Assembly (NCBI GenBank): GCA_004352715.1
Contig: SCFE01000107.1
Coordinates: forward strand, 816,452-880,451
From: Hofstenia miamia
Taxonomy: Eukaryota > Xenacoelomorpha > Acoela
Reading direction: 5' to 3'
DNA: 64,000 nucleotides
The position numbers were made by a program, and so were the translations under genes. Below the pieces are notes generated by a model. The model worked only from the letters and a program-made list of their open reading frames with translations. It ran no database searches and was not told the DNA's origin. The first letter of the stretch is position 1. The number at the start of each line of letters is the position of its first letter. Below are positions 46,770 through 58,770 of this stretch, one piece after another.

Positions 46770-47098
46770 ATGCTGGGTGAACTGTACAAAAGTAATATAT
46801 GCAGCATCGATTTTGCGAACGAAATCAAACACTTGCAGGAACATGTTAAGGAATACGAAGATATGAATGGCAATGATAAAGCATTAAGAATACTTACCTT
46901 CACACAAAAAAATCGAATGTATTGTTTCCTAATACAGACATAATGTTCCGTATGTTCTTATCAATGATGGTACTAAATTGTACTGTTGAACGATCATTTA
47001 GTAAACTAAAGTTTCTGAAAAACGATCTAAGAATCAGTATGAGCAAAAAAACTAAAGTCTGGCTAAAATTGGCTATTGAATACGAGTTAGTACATTAA
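46770..47098 (+). pseudogene. hAT transposase C-terminal fragment
   Basis: The plus strand has an open piece beginning MLGELYKSNICS. In a shifted frame the hAT dimerisation block follows: NCTVERSFSKLKFLKN, then LRISMS, LKLAIEYE and a stop. It ends 65 bases before the left end of the large hAT element but is on the opposite strand to that element's gene, so it is an independent relic. No end repeats were found. Confidence 0.65.
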
Positions 47099-48975
47099 TG
47101 GGACTTTTCCCATATTATTTTCTCTTTTTTGGTTGTATTTAAAATATTTGCTAGGTTTATAAACTAGGGTGTGGCCCGTACGGGCACGGACACTAAAGTA
47201 CGGGCATCGGGCATATATATACGGGCAACAGGCTCAGATAACGGGCACCTTTGTCAATAAAAAATATGCTTAAAAATGAATTAAATCATTAGTTCAAAAT
47301 CTTGACAAATCTCATTGTAAAAATCGTACTCGTCTTGATTTAGTTCAAATTTTGCAAATTCAGGAAACTGATAACAGTGGTTGTATCTAATGTATAATAC
47401 TCTATCTACAATATCGTCACTCAAACTAGCCCTCTTGGGCGTGTGTATGAGTTTATGTCCACTGAAACGCCTTTCAATTGCGGCTTCACTGGTTGCAATT
47501 TTGTTGAGTTTAAAATTGGTAAACATGCTAAGTTTTTTTAGGAAAACAGCGCTGTCTCCGTGAAAAACGCGATCAGCAAAAAATTCCTCAAATCCATCAA
47601 TTCCGAACGCGTCTAACCATTTCGCCACTGTATATTCTGATAACTCAAGCTCATTGGAAATAAATAAATTCAGAGCAACAATATCATTCATAAGCCAATT
47701 TTTACGATTTTGCGATACTGCTACCACTCCGTCCTTTTGAGGACGACTCAGCTATGGCATTTTCGAACGAATGGAGAACTTCAGGCCACGCACTTCCGTC
47801 ACTTTGACATAGATACAGAACTGAATTGACACATGTAAATTCTGTAGCCTCCGTACCAGCTTTTGATAAATGTTTTTGTAAATCCAAAAACCGATCGTAA
47901 ACACTATTCCATCTAGTTTCACAATACTTTCGGATAACTTTTTTGTTAATATATTCCATCAAAATTTGAAATCCCGATTTTAAGAATTCAACTGATTTCA
48001 AAATATCTTTGATAACCAAATTTAAAACATGGGCAGAGCATCTCAGTGGCAAAACATTTGAATTTTTTGCAAAAATATTCTCTGAGCCCTTTATCATTGA
48101 AGGAGCCTTGTCGGTAACACAGGCAATAGGTAAAGTATCATTTTCTTTAAGTTCGTCAATCAGAGTTGGAAAAAGCTCTAATTTTCATGAGCTTAACCGA
48201 GCCGAAGTCGTACGAGACGCTAACCGAGCCGAGCCGGTCTAATACAAAAACAAGCCGGTTCACAAACTGTTTTTAATTTTTATCAAATTTTACAAAAATG
48301 AGGAAATGAATCAAAAGATGGTTACCACTGCGAAGAATCTGCTCTAATTCGGCTGCTCTCATTGATTACGCTTACGCGAGTCCAACGTAAAACACACTGT
48401 GTGTAATCAGGGGCCCAGCTAATTTTCGTCTCCCCCCGAATATTTTTCTCAGGGGGGCAGCAAAATAAGAATTTAGCAGATTTTGTAATAGATTCATTTT
48501 ATTTTCAATTCATTTTCTGACTTGCCCTAATTAACAAGTCTATCTATTTCAACATTTCTTGCAATGAAAACATGAATAACTTGTTTCTGTTTTTTTTTGT
48601 GAATATGGTTATTGAATTCCAGGCATTACTAGGGCTACATGCTCTATTTACATTTTTGGGCTATTAGCTTGTTTTATTCTTCTAAACGAAAAATTAGCTT
48701 TAATGTCGCCTAATTTGTTTGAAGGAAGTCATTTATTACTTCTAAATATTATATAACTTTTTTTGATTTTCACTTCAGGAAGTCTACATCTACATTTAGA
48801 TTTTGTATTTCTAATCTTTAGGTATTTCTATTAGTAGCCTTGAGAATAACATTAACGTCTGATAGGCCTAATTTATCTTTATCCAATACAATAAAAAATC
48901 ACCCAGGTGCAGTATAATACAAGGTGTTATATATTAATCTTTGCCTAATCAATCTCAATTTACTATTCTATGTTT

Positions 48976-49198
48976 CAGGGACGTATGCAGGATTTTCTGA
49001 CGGGGACATCTCAGTCGCGATTAGGTGAGTATGATCAAAAGCGGGGTCAAGAACCACGAAATTTTTCAAGTTTCAAAAATACACACTGACTTTAGTTTTT
49101 AAAATATTTTAGTTTTTGTCGAAATTCGTTTGATTTAAAGAGTAAAGTGAATTTTTAAAATAGCATTACACAATGTCTCCCCCTTGCATACGCCACTC
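48976..49198. mobile_element. hAT-5: 223-base MITE inside hAT-3
   Basis: The left end CAGGGACGTATGCAGG and right end (reverse complement GAGTGGCGTATGCAAGG) are flanked by CTATGTTT (48968-48975) and CTATGCTT (49199-49206), 7 of 8 identical. A related end lies at 35690-35749. Confidence 0.6.
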
Positions 49199-49384
49199 CT
49201 ATGCTTTATTAAGTATCAATCATATCTTCGTATTCTTTTTATTTGACATATATAATATTTTTTTCAAACACTTTTAGGTTATCAATTATCGTTTTGATAT
49301 GCCACTAAAACCAGTAAAAATTAAATTCAGCTTTGTGGAAATCAGAATAGAATACAATGCGTCAATGATTTCTTTTTCTTGTTG

Positions 49385-49500
49385 AAACATATGCAATGAA
49401 CGATCACTTAGTAAGCTCAGAATTAGCAAGGACTGCTAGAGAATAGTAATGGGCGAAAACCGACTGCAAGAACTTATGCTCTTATATTGTGAAAAATATT
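49385..49500 (+). pseudogene. hAT-3 transposase C-terminal relic
   Basis: The plus strand reads MNERSLSKLRISKDC, one stop, then MGENRLQELMLLYCEK. This is the ERSFSKL...LRS.M...RL..L dimerisation block of hAT transposases in decayed form. It supports hAT-3 as a once-coding element. Confidence 0.6.
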
Positions 49501-50012
49501 TAAAAAAAAATTTGGAAATGGATATTGCAATAATATGAGGGCTACCATTGAAACTGCAACAATTGACTTATTATATATTTGTATTTCATTTCTATTTCAA
49601 TTCATTTTGATTTGTTTACGTTATTGGTAAAGCATTCAAAGTCCACTAAGTTTTTGTACATCATCGACTTTTTGGCAGAAACAGTTTTACCATTAAACTA
49701 GTGTAAAGAAACATTAAAGAGCTTCAAATTTTAAAAGATGAATTTGAATAGAATTGCTTGAGATAGTATGTTGTGGTGAAGCTGAAATTGCTACGGTATA
49801 TTACCAATATAAAATGCAATCTTTATATTTGTTTGCGAGATATTTTGACATTTTTTCAACATTATAATTAATATGTATGTAAGGACATTTATAATTAGGA
49901 CAGGAAAAAAGCAATGGCAAAAATTTTCTGTGAAAAGCAGAAATTTAGATAATCATTGTTTTCTCAACTAATCTTAGCGATTAAATATACGCTTGTGATA
50001 ATACATACACAT

Positions 50013-50367
50013 CAGACTTGTCCACGAGCCGAGCTTCTAACAAGCCGAGCTTGAACGCAGTATTTGGTTAACAACGAGCCCAAAACGACCCTATTTTAGG
50101 CAAAGCAAGTTTATAGTTCTGCTTATTAATTTGATTATGAGATTTTTCTTATTTTTTGCAGTCAGTATGCCTTTACTATAATCTTATTTAAGAAATGTTT
50201 ATTAAATAGTAGGAAGAGCTATGTAAAAAATTCTTTGAGCAGAATATTTTTAAAAAAGACCGAGCTAAAACGAGCCTCATTCAGAGATTTTATGTGGCGA
50301 GCCGAGCCGAACTTACACAAAATTTAAACGAGCCGAGCTTGGAAATGTCGGCTCGTTGACAAGTCTG
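50013..50367. mobile_element. hAT-4: 355-base MITE inside hAT-3
   Basis: The ends CAGACTTGTCCACGAGCCGA and TCGGCTCGTTGACAAGTCTG are near-perfect inverted repeats. The 8-bp duplication ATACACAT is exact (50005-50012, 50368-50375). No coding capacity. Repeated GAGCCGAGC motifs lie within 40 bases of each end and again inside. Confidence 0.9.
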
Positions 50368-51605
50368 ATACACATACATGTTATATATGTACTTTTTGAA
50401 TATTTTGATAATTATAATAATGGGCTATCAAGATTACACTATAGATGCAGGGAATTAAACTGAGAAATTTATAATTGCAGCTTTTGCAGGGGCACCAATT
50501 TTGCTAATGCATCCCCTCAAATATATTTTCTCGCTTGGCCTCTGTGTGTAATGTACTGAAGCACACAATTGCCCGCCTATGCGCTAACTTGCGGGATGTT
50601 AAACGCCATGCGGTTAAACGAAGCCTGGAAACTAATGCAAGTGTGCTATGCTAATTGCCTCTTATTGGTTGATTAATAGAGCCGAGCCGAGCCGATACAG
50701 CGATGAGTCGAGCCAGCCGGTTTTGAGCCGAGCTTATTCCAACTCTGTTGTCAATGGCTAACTGAATACATGTTTCAATGCATTCCGAGTTTGTGCCACT
50801 CATTACAAAATTTTGCAGGTAAACTGGTTTTTCGTTTTTTGCCCCGACATTCAACATAAGTATTGTCACATGATGATAAGTTGTTACTGGATTTTTCAAT
50901 CCATCCAGTGTTAAGGTAACCCATTTATTTTTAAAGTGTTCAAAAACTGTGGCCTTCAAATTTTCAGCTATTGAGAAAATTTGCTCGCTTACCTCTCTTC
51001 GGCTTATAGTTGGTAAATTGAATTCAGAAGAAATAATTGGGTCTTCGAAAAACTTTAATGGCAAAACGTGTTTACTGCACCCTAAAGTAAGAATACACTT
51101 GGTTTTCTGGGGTAATTCTATTTTTTGTTTTTTGGAAACAGTAACGTGTATAAGATCGGTAAGAGTTGGCTGTGAATCATCAGATTTTGTTTGGCTCTAT
51201 AAGCTTTTGTGTGTTTTGTTGATAAGTGCCAACGTAGAATATTCGTACTGCTTTTTTGTTGTTCATAGCTAAAAGTTGTTTTACAAATCTTGCAAGTTGC
51301 TATGAACTGATGTAGTGCTGTAAAAATGTTCGTACGTAGATTTGCTAGTAATGCGTCTGATAAGCAAGTCCTCCTCCGACGCACTAGCCATGCCAAAACT
51401 GAATGGTCAGCGGAAAATTGATATAATTTTGTCTCAAATTTCATTGGTCCCTTGTAAATACCATTCAATACTGTTCACTGTTCAAAATAATGATTTAAAT
51501 CTTAACGGACATTTATTTTATTTTACGGGCCCAAAACAGCTTACGGGCGCGCGGACATGCGTACGGGCCACGGGCACGGGTAGAGGCGACACCCTAGTTT
51601 ATAAA

Positions 51606-52652
51606 TAAGTGTATTTTTTAAAAATTTACATTCGTGTCATTGAGAAATGTTTGGATTAATGTGACCGGATGCCCGTTCACCCCTAACTGTGGACCTGATC
51701 TTAGAAACAACAAATTATTAAATTTTTCCAAAAATAAAGATAAATTGATTCTATTTCCCAACTCAGTGTCAATTTTATATTTTAAGTATAACTCTAGTTT
51801 CGTAATTATTTAACTGTAAGTATAATATTTCAAATATGGTGTCTAGTTTTGATGTTATTTCTTAATTGTGATTAGAAAACCGTTAATCAAGGATATATTT
51901 GTGCTTTTGTTATAAAATAAATATTGGATCAATGAAAAAAAGTTTCGCGAAATTTCATCAGATTTTAGAGCAAATTATAAAAAATTTACCGAAAAAAATT
52001 TATGCATGGCGCTTTGTCTTTTTCATGTTTTTTGTTTCTGCAGAAAAGCAGAATATTGATAACACTTAGGAATGGATAAATTTTAAAAGGACAAAGGTAT
52101 TAGAAATCATTTGACTAACAAAAATATGAATTTTCTCTCCAAAAACTTGAAAGCAAGCAACGCTACACTCTACTGATTTAACCATCCGATATGTTGAGTT
52201 TTTATATTTGTCGCCTTCCCAAAAGGAAAGAAAAATTATATAGATTAATATTGCAATGTCTTAAATGCAACCACATGTTTTCTGATCAATGAGATCTTCT
52301 AAAACTCGTCCAAAAATGAAAAGGCACAAGGAAAAATAATAAATAAAACTTCAATTGATTTTAGAGTTTACAAGAACTGTTGTTTTAATTTTGTTTACTA
52401 CTTATTTGTCATTAACTAAGTAGTGGTTTTTTGTTTTAATTTAGTGTTTGAAAGTGTTGATGCAGCTTTGTGCTAATAGATTTTTGAAATGAAATGTCCA
52501 ACCACATTCATTTATGTATATAATAAATTTGATGTTTTACACTGATAAGAACTGTTCTTACAGCCAGTTTATTATCTTCATATGAGTAAAATAATTTTTG
52601 TATAATGAAAATGAAGTTTTTGTTTGGCAAAATGGGCCATAATATTTTTTTA
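51606..52652. other. AT-rich non-coding
   Basis: No gene or repeat boundary is supported. It may be part of GTPase intron 1 if the first exon lies further right. Confidence 0.4.
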
Positions 52653-52769
52653 CTGACAAAGCGCTAATATATATTTCTTGTATATTGACAAAGCGCCAAA
52701 TATAAATGGAAAAATGACAAAGTGCCCAATATAAATGGACAAAAAGTGACAAAGCGCCTGATATAAGTC

Positions 52770-52813
<44 letters not shown>

Positions 52814-52831
52814 ATATATATATAATATATA
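52653..52831. repeat. Short minisatellite and (TA)n
   Basis: Four copies of TGACAAAGCGCC followed by (A)ATATAAATGGA-like strings begin at about 52653, 52686, 52714 and 52747, with 28-33-base spacing. They run into a TA repeat from 52774. Confidence 0.8.
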
Positions 52832-53058
52832 GCACCTTACAGCATCTCAATAAATGTTTTTGTACAATATTATGCTTTATAGCAGATTAATACTTTATAT
52901 ATAAATATATATATTAAAAATATCATAAAAGTTTTTAATTGTAAAATTCGTTTTGTAAAAGGGTATGATTTTCGGCTGGTCATCCTGTATTATTAGTATT
53001 TATAAAAAACCAACAAAATTTTCTTTGTGTATTCAGATACTGAATATTTACTGCTGCA

Positions 53059-53084
53059 TATATATATATATATATATATATATA
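53059..53084. repeat. (TA)n microsatellite at a Tc1 insertion site
   Basis: 26 bases of TA repeat; the Tc1 element starts directly at its edge, as expected for a TA-targeting transposon. Confidence 0.9.
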
Positions 53085-53890
53085 CAGTAGGTTGACAAAA
53101 CGCTACGTACATCTTTTTTTATCGCGATAGTTACTACAAGGTAGTAACAAACTCATTGTTTGGTACGATGGGCAACAAGAGGCGTAAATATGTTGTCTTT
53201 AAGTTTATAATGTTTTAAGTCATAAGGATTTGTGATTTGACAAAATACAGGCGCTTCTGCGTTTGATTGTACTCGGTAAAAAGTTTTAAACTTTTTACAC
53301 CGCTTTTTTCCTTGCATTCTAACCATTGTTTCTTTTATTGCAATAGCATAAAACGCTTGAAATGGGAAAACCATTGCCTGATTCTATTGTTTCGCAAGTC
53401 GTTATTCTGCGAAAACAACACTATTCATGGAAGAAAATAGTAGAAGTTCTCGATTTAAACAGCAGATCTTCAGCACAGTTTGCTTTTGCGAGAAATGAGA
53501 GAAATGGTACATTTACTACTGGTAAATCAACGGGAAGAAAGCAAAAATTGGCAAAAAGAGACGAAAATTTACTGGTGCGTCGTGTGAAAAGTGACCCAAA
53601 ACGAAGCATAAGGCGTGTCACTACTGAGTGGAACAGTTTTTCTGCAGTTCGAAAGTCTCGGTTCGAACTATTCGCAGAGTTTTGCATAAAAAAGGAATTT
53701 TCGGCAGATCAGCCGCCAAAAAACGCACTTTGACGAAGAAAAATGCCGATGTCAGGTTCCGATGGTGCGGACAAAAACGCAACAGAACAGTTGGCGACTG
53801 CGATCGAGTGATCTTCATTGACGAGACTCGGGCAAGACTCAGTAGCGATGGAAACGTAGTTGTTTGGCGAAAAAATGGTGCCTGATTTTC
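53085..53890 (+). mobile_element. Truncated Tc1-type transposon
   Basis: The element begins CAGTAGGTTGACAAAACGCT after TA (53083-53084), a Tc1 end. It encodes a paired-like DNA-binding region (PDSIVSQVVILRKQHYSWKK, open from 53362). After a frame slip near 53640 it reads VSVRTIRRVLHKKGIFGRSA and then VIFIDETRARLSSDG, which carries the first catalytic aspartate, before stopping. The remaining catalytic D and E/D region and the right end are absent, so the copy is 3' truncated. Confidence 0.75.
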
Positions 53891-54891
53891 AGATGCACTC
53901 GTTAAGTCAATGAAACATGATGTACAGTGTACACAATAATTTGTCAAAATGTAAATTCCAATATTTTGTGATCTTTCATAAGTAATTTAGCTTAACCCTT
54001 AACATCCCAGTGTAACCCATACACCTACATTCTTTGCGTTCACAATTGCAAACAGTTTCACTCAAGTCTATTAAGAGTTTTGGAAATACTTCGATATAGA
54101 CACAAATATAAGTAAATGTGCTGCTCTGTTATGGTGTCTCACACTATCATTCATGTGCCTGAAGCGCGGGAAGTTCATAAATGACTTTTCCAAAAAACAT
54201 CCAATTTTTTTTCAAATTCCTCCATAACTAATGCTCAGACTAAAGGACGGGAAGACCCAATGTGAGCAATAACTGACCTAAACTATTTTGTGTTCCGTAG
54301 ACGTAAGTGAAGGAGAGGAGAATCTTCTACCTTGAGATGATTTCACATTATTTAAGATAGCATTTAGGATTAAAAGTTCCTATTTAACTAGATGGAAGAA
54401 AAAGGAAAAAGAAATTATTGGAATTGGCCAACCAAGAAAAATCACATATTTGTATTACAAAAGACCTTAATCAATTCCAACAACCAAGATTAATCAATGA
54501 AGAAAGTACTGTTTTTGAAATTCTAATAAGTGTTTAACACTTTATTGGTATATTAATTTTTTGTGCAAAGCATTTTTAAAATAAATATTATCATTATTAT
54601 TTTTAAATATAACACCAGCAATTGTTAAAATATTTGGGACATAGATGGAACTGGCCATAGGTATGGAAAAATGATTAAATAATAGGCCAGCATTAAAAAA
54701 TAACTTAATATTACTAAATTCAACAGTGCATGCAACTTAACATAAATGGAGTAAATGCAACGTAATTTATTAACAATTTGTTGAAAAATAAAATTGTAAT
54801 ATAAGTTTCTATTGTACCCAATTTGTGCTAGAAAACTGAAAAAATTAAAAAATATTGCACGAATAATGGAGGTGATATGAAATTTATTTAA
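53891..54891. other. No supported gene
   Basis: Non-coding DNA following the truncated Tc1. No right-hand Tc1 end was found. Confidence 0.4.
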
Positions 54892-55182
54892 ATGGGACTC
54901 TGGGCCAGCGTGAGCCGACATTTTTGCCGCATGTCAATGTCTGCGGAGGAGAGGGTTACGCACACCCCCATATCGTTTTGGCTTGGCGCCATTGATTCTT
55001 TCCATTTCCACACCCAGTGTTTAGGTAATGTACATGGAAACAATAACTACCCTGAAATATTTTTTCTGAAGAAAAACTGTGAATCGCGTTCAGGATCGTT
55101 GTGCACAAAGTCCCACGGGACAGCGCCTGGTCGCGAAGAAAAAGGTGAGAATTTTTTATCTTGTGGTGTTTTCAGATTTTAA
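54892..55182 (+). other. GC-richer open block, possible exon pair or relic
   Basis: A 96-codon plus-strand frame in locally GC-richer DNA. It contains a plausible donor (GTTTAG-GTAATG near 55020) and another (AAAAAG-GTGAGA near 55143). The peptide (SAEERVTHTPISFWLGAID) is not recognised. It could be a first exon, a non-coding CpG-richer segment or a worn transposon. Confidence 0.25.
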
Positions 55183-57984
55183 ATTTCTTCATTATATCGT
55201 GAGTTAAAAGCGTTTAAATATTTTTTGGGGAAACCATCAGATTTTGAAAAATTCCTAGTAGAATTAGGGTTAAGAAAATGCATAAAATTTCTAAAAATTT
55301 TTTTACATTGAAGTTTTATCAAAGTTTATCACAATGGACAAACCATATAGAATAGAATAAAAATATGAATATAATTCATAGAAGAGCTAATGATCTACGT
55401 TTTAACGTAAATCGCATAGTTAACCCGAATATTTTGCATTGTGGTGAGATCGTGCATTTGTGTGTTTATCTAAATGCAATTAATATTTAATATGCTAACA
55501 CTTCGTATGACTCACTCAATATTGATTTGCTTATGAAACATTTTTGAGAAAGACTGATTTTATAACAACGCATGATAAATATCAGGGTAGAGCAATTTTG
55601 TTTACAGAAAAAGTTGATACATACTATCATAACATAATAGAACTCTGGGTACAACTTCCAAAAATGTTTAGAATCACACTTTTACAATGACAGTCTATAT
55701 AATTATTAGAACAGACAATCTTTGTAAACATTATTCCATGAGTTATGCTGTATATTATTTGAAATCTACGATAATTATATTTTTAATTATTTTATTTCAT
55801 CCATTTAGACCGTTTTTAGCGGGAATACATTGTTCGAAAAAAATATTAAATATACAAAATGTGAGGAAACATGATCGTTTTCTTGGCAAACGGGTGCTTG
55901 TCAGCAGGTATATATATATATATATTATATATATATCCTAAATGGAAATTTCCAAGATTTGACCAACCTCACCTATGTAATAAAATACATTACTTGATTT
56001 TCTAAGAACATTCTTTGTTGCCGTTAACATATTTTGAAATGAATAATTACCCAATATTATGAAGTTACTCAATATTATCACAGATTAACACAACCCAATT
56101 CGAGCAACGGGCTTTTCATAACAATATCGCCGAACCAAACCACCTTACAGTCAGTATAATAATAATGATATTTTTGAACAACCTAAATTTAGTAAGGGCG
56201 TTTCTAAATTATAAAATCCATAGTTTTGTTATTTGAATTTGCATCAAAGTTTAGTGCCCTTTATTAAATGTAGTGTTTAAAACATTAAAATCATACCCGT
56301 CTCCCACAGCAGTAAGTTTTAGCGATTGCATGACAAATACATTCAACAGTACGACATTAGATCAAAGCAAACAAAATCGTTCACAAATTAAGTTTACACA
56401 ATGGTGTACATATAGCGTTTATTCACAGAAGATTGTCAACTACAACCACTCAATTGCAATTTTCAATGACTTGACACTCTGAATGGCTTTCATTTTAATG
56501 CAGTTATCAGGATTTTCAAAATCAACGTTAATGGAAGCATTTTATGCATTCAAAATCGTGAACTAAGGAGTGTCAGTCATAGTGAACAAAGTCTCAATGA
56601 AAAATGAAAGTAGAATTGTTTAATAAGGATCGCAAGAGTTTATGAAGATGTGAATGTAGTTGATATCATTGATGAATTTTTGAGTATATTAATGGAAAAT
56701 AATTATATAATATGAGTCTGAGTAGTTGAAACAAACATATATGCATTTATTATAGCAAGAGCTGAAGCAATACATGATTTCCAGGAGTTGTTTGGGAATT
56801 ACAGAACCAAATTGGCAGTAGATTTCCCAAGATTATTAATCAGATGTTGTAATATTTATTAAAATTATTTAAAAAATTTTCGAACATTTTTTGAGATAAC
56901 TCATGGCTTATTTGGTAGACTATGGATTACCTCATGCATTTATTGTTAAGTACTTCATTGTGATTACAGGTAAATAAAATAATAATCTACTTAAACCATA
57001 GATTAAAGCTCATACGTGTATAAACTGAAATAATGGAACGTTTAGAAAAACTGCGACTAGGGTGTTAAATTCTTTTGGAATTTAACTAATAGAGTTAAGG
57101 ATTTCTCAATAAATTAACCATAAAATACTCCTATTAAGGCTTAAGAATTTGGTACCATCATTATAGAATCTTGTTTATGAAAATGCTAACGATAATAATA
57201 ACTAAATGCTCTGACGCAACTATGAACTTGAAGAATTATCAGATTCATATTGTGTTTGACATATTACAGGTACTGAAAAGTACTCAATATTTGCAATAAA
57301 TGCATTTTAACTCTATTCACGAAATTTCAAATCCGATCGAATTTTTCCAGGCTTATAGTATATTTTCAAGCCTCTGAAAACTAAAAATCACAACTTTTTG
57401 TAATGGAAAATTCTTGTTTCCAGTACTTAGAAACCTGCAGCAATGGACAAGACTGTGTGAACTCCATTCATAACAAAATATTTTTTCCCCAAGGATTTGC
57501 TACGAAGTAGAACTTTAAACTACTATAATCCTCTTATTTATACTTTAAAGGTCTTGAAACTATGATTCTCATTAGGGTAGCATGGTAGCTTAAATATACT
57601 TTAAAGTATTAGATGCTTAAGTGTATTTTTTAAAGGATGATTATGATTGTCTAATATCTTTTTTGATGTTTTTAGAAATCGCGATTTGAATGCATTATTA
57701 ATTATTTAAAATAAGTGATCTTGGTTTAGTTTTGAAATCTTGGCGAATAGTTTAATAGGTCTTTTTAAAACTTTAATGTTCTTTTTCGTTAATCCTGGTA
57801 CAAATACTTCAGATGCATATAGATAATTTGGCTTGATTAACATATTGAATATGTATATATAGTTTTTGCTCAATCTTCATATAGTTTAGTAAATATGAAA
57901 CTGATGATACTATGTAATTCACTTTTTTCTCATAGATTCAACATGTTCTTTCATATTCAGTTTATTATTTATGTATAATCATAA

Positions 57985-57991
<7 letters not shown>
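55183..57991. other. AT-rich non-coding
   Basis: It contains a short (TA)n at 55909-55936. Frames such as 55687-55941 and 56273-56482 have no motif or splice support. Confidence 0.4.

Positions 57992-58035
<44 letters not shown>
57992..58035. repeat. (TA)n microsatellite
   Basis: About 44 bases of TA repeat. Confidence 0.95.
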
Positions 58036-58037
<2 letters not shown>

Positions 58038-58770
58038 GGCATATATATGTCGTGTGCAGTTTTAATTAAAAATTAATTTAATTTTGAAATAGATCAAGAA
58101 TCACACGCATACACATAGAGCTTTCACTTTGTAGACAATAAGGATGTTATTGATATGATCACTTAGGCTGACAATACAGAGCCATATAGTAATTAATGAT
58201 TGATCGTCACAGACAATTTATTACACTGAGAGACTATCAATAACTATGATGGAACTAATTACATCACAGTTTTTTCTGTGTGGTTATAAAGCATGCAAGT
58301 GGCTGCAGGATGAATTTTGGTAAGGAAGGGGGGGGAGGGGGAGTTATGATGATTAAAATTTTGAAAATATTTCTCATCTATTAAAGTAAAAGTCAAGCTA
58401 TATAACGAAAAGAGTGTACACGGGGGGTGGGGGAATCACCCCTCTTGACAAATAAGGTTAACACTGCTGATGATGATAAATTGTAAGTATTGGAGAAAGT
58501 TGACAGCAAACAATAAAACGAATTCTAAGTTCGTTTGAAAGCAACATCAAACAGAACCCTTTGCAGACCTAATTAGGTTACCCACCTTTCTGGAATGAAC
58601 TCTATTTGAACACAGAATTCGGATTCTTCTCTGCAATTGGTTATTGTGAGGTTGATGTTAAATTGCAGCAAATGAAAATCACACTACCTAATTGAGGTTT
58701 ACAATTTCACAAATCAATCAATATAAGTTATAAAATCTTTGTCATATGAAAACATAAAGACAGATAAAAA

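Larger units (their letters stand above)
48408..50544 (+). mobile_element. hAT-3: element inserted in hAT-2
   Basis: The left end CAGGGGCCCAGCTAATTTT and the right end (reverse complement CAGAGGCCAAGCGAGAAAAT) are imperfect inverted repeats. They are flanked by an exact 8-bp duplication TGTGTAAT at 48400-48407 and 50545-50552. It carries a plus-strand transposase relic near 49385-49500 and two later insertions (48976-49198 and 50013-50367). Confidence 0.8.
48162..50747. mobile_element. hAT-2: element inserted in the hAT-1 transposase
   Basis: The inverted ends CAGAGTTGGAAAAAGCTC and GAGCTTATTCCAACTCTG (one mismatch in 18) are flanked by TCGTCAAT (48154-48161) and TTGTCAAT (50748-50755), 7 of 8 identical. 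Subterminal DNA is rich in CGAGCCGAGCC. Minus the nested hAT-3, it is only about 440 bases, so it was a non-autonomous MITE. Confidence 0.85.
47281..51468 (-). pseudogene. hAT-1 transposase, split by nested insertion
   Basis: Minus strand, N to C. First a BED-type zinc finger, CKICKTTFSYEQQ with ILRWHLSTKH (near 51.27 kb). Then a frame slip at an AAACAAAA run near 51190, then the central part (51118-50756) ending QLAID. After the inserted hAT-2 the reading resumes as ELKENDTLPIACVTDKAPS, RCSAHVLNLVIKD, YCETRWNS. A second slip occurs near 47725, and then comes the dimerisation block ATSEAAIERRFSGHKLIHT (about 47.5 kb). The reading frame is conserved across the insertion when one TSD copy is removed, so the gene was still open, or recently so, when hAT-2 landed. 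Two frameshifts make it inactive now. Confidence 0.8.
47164..51597 (-). mobile_element. hAT-1: outermost hAT element of a nest
   Basis: The ends are CTAGGGTGTGGCCCGTACGG and (reverse complement of the right end) CTAGGGTGTCGCC with a CCCGT-rich continuation. TTTATAAA flanks both sides (47156-47163 and 51598-51605). Because TTTATAAA is its own complement, it could be TSD or part of the inverted ends; an 8-bp TSD is the simpler reading. The total of 4434 bases includes a 2586-base inserted hAT-2. Without it the element is about 1.84 kb, a normal size for an autonomous hAT copy. The repeated ACGGGCAC/GGGCAC strings near both ends are probably subterminal binding sites. Confidence 0.85.

Noticed and set aside
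53153-53374. 73-codon minus-strand frame
   Set aside because: Shadow frame in the 5' region of the Tc1 element; no motif.
58318-58460. G-rich tracts as ends of another hAT element
   Set aside because: No 8-bp duplication or matching inverted ends could be found.
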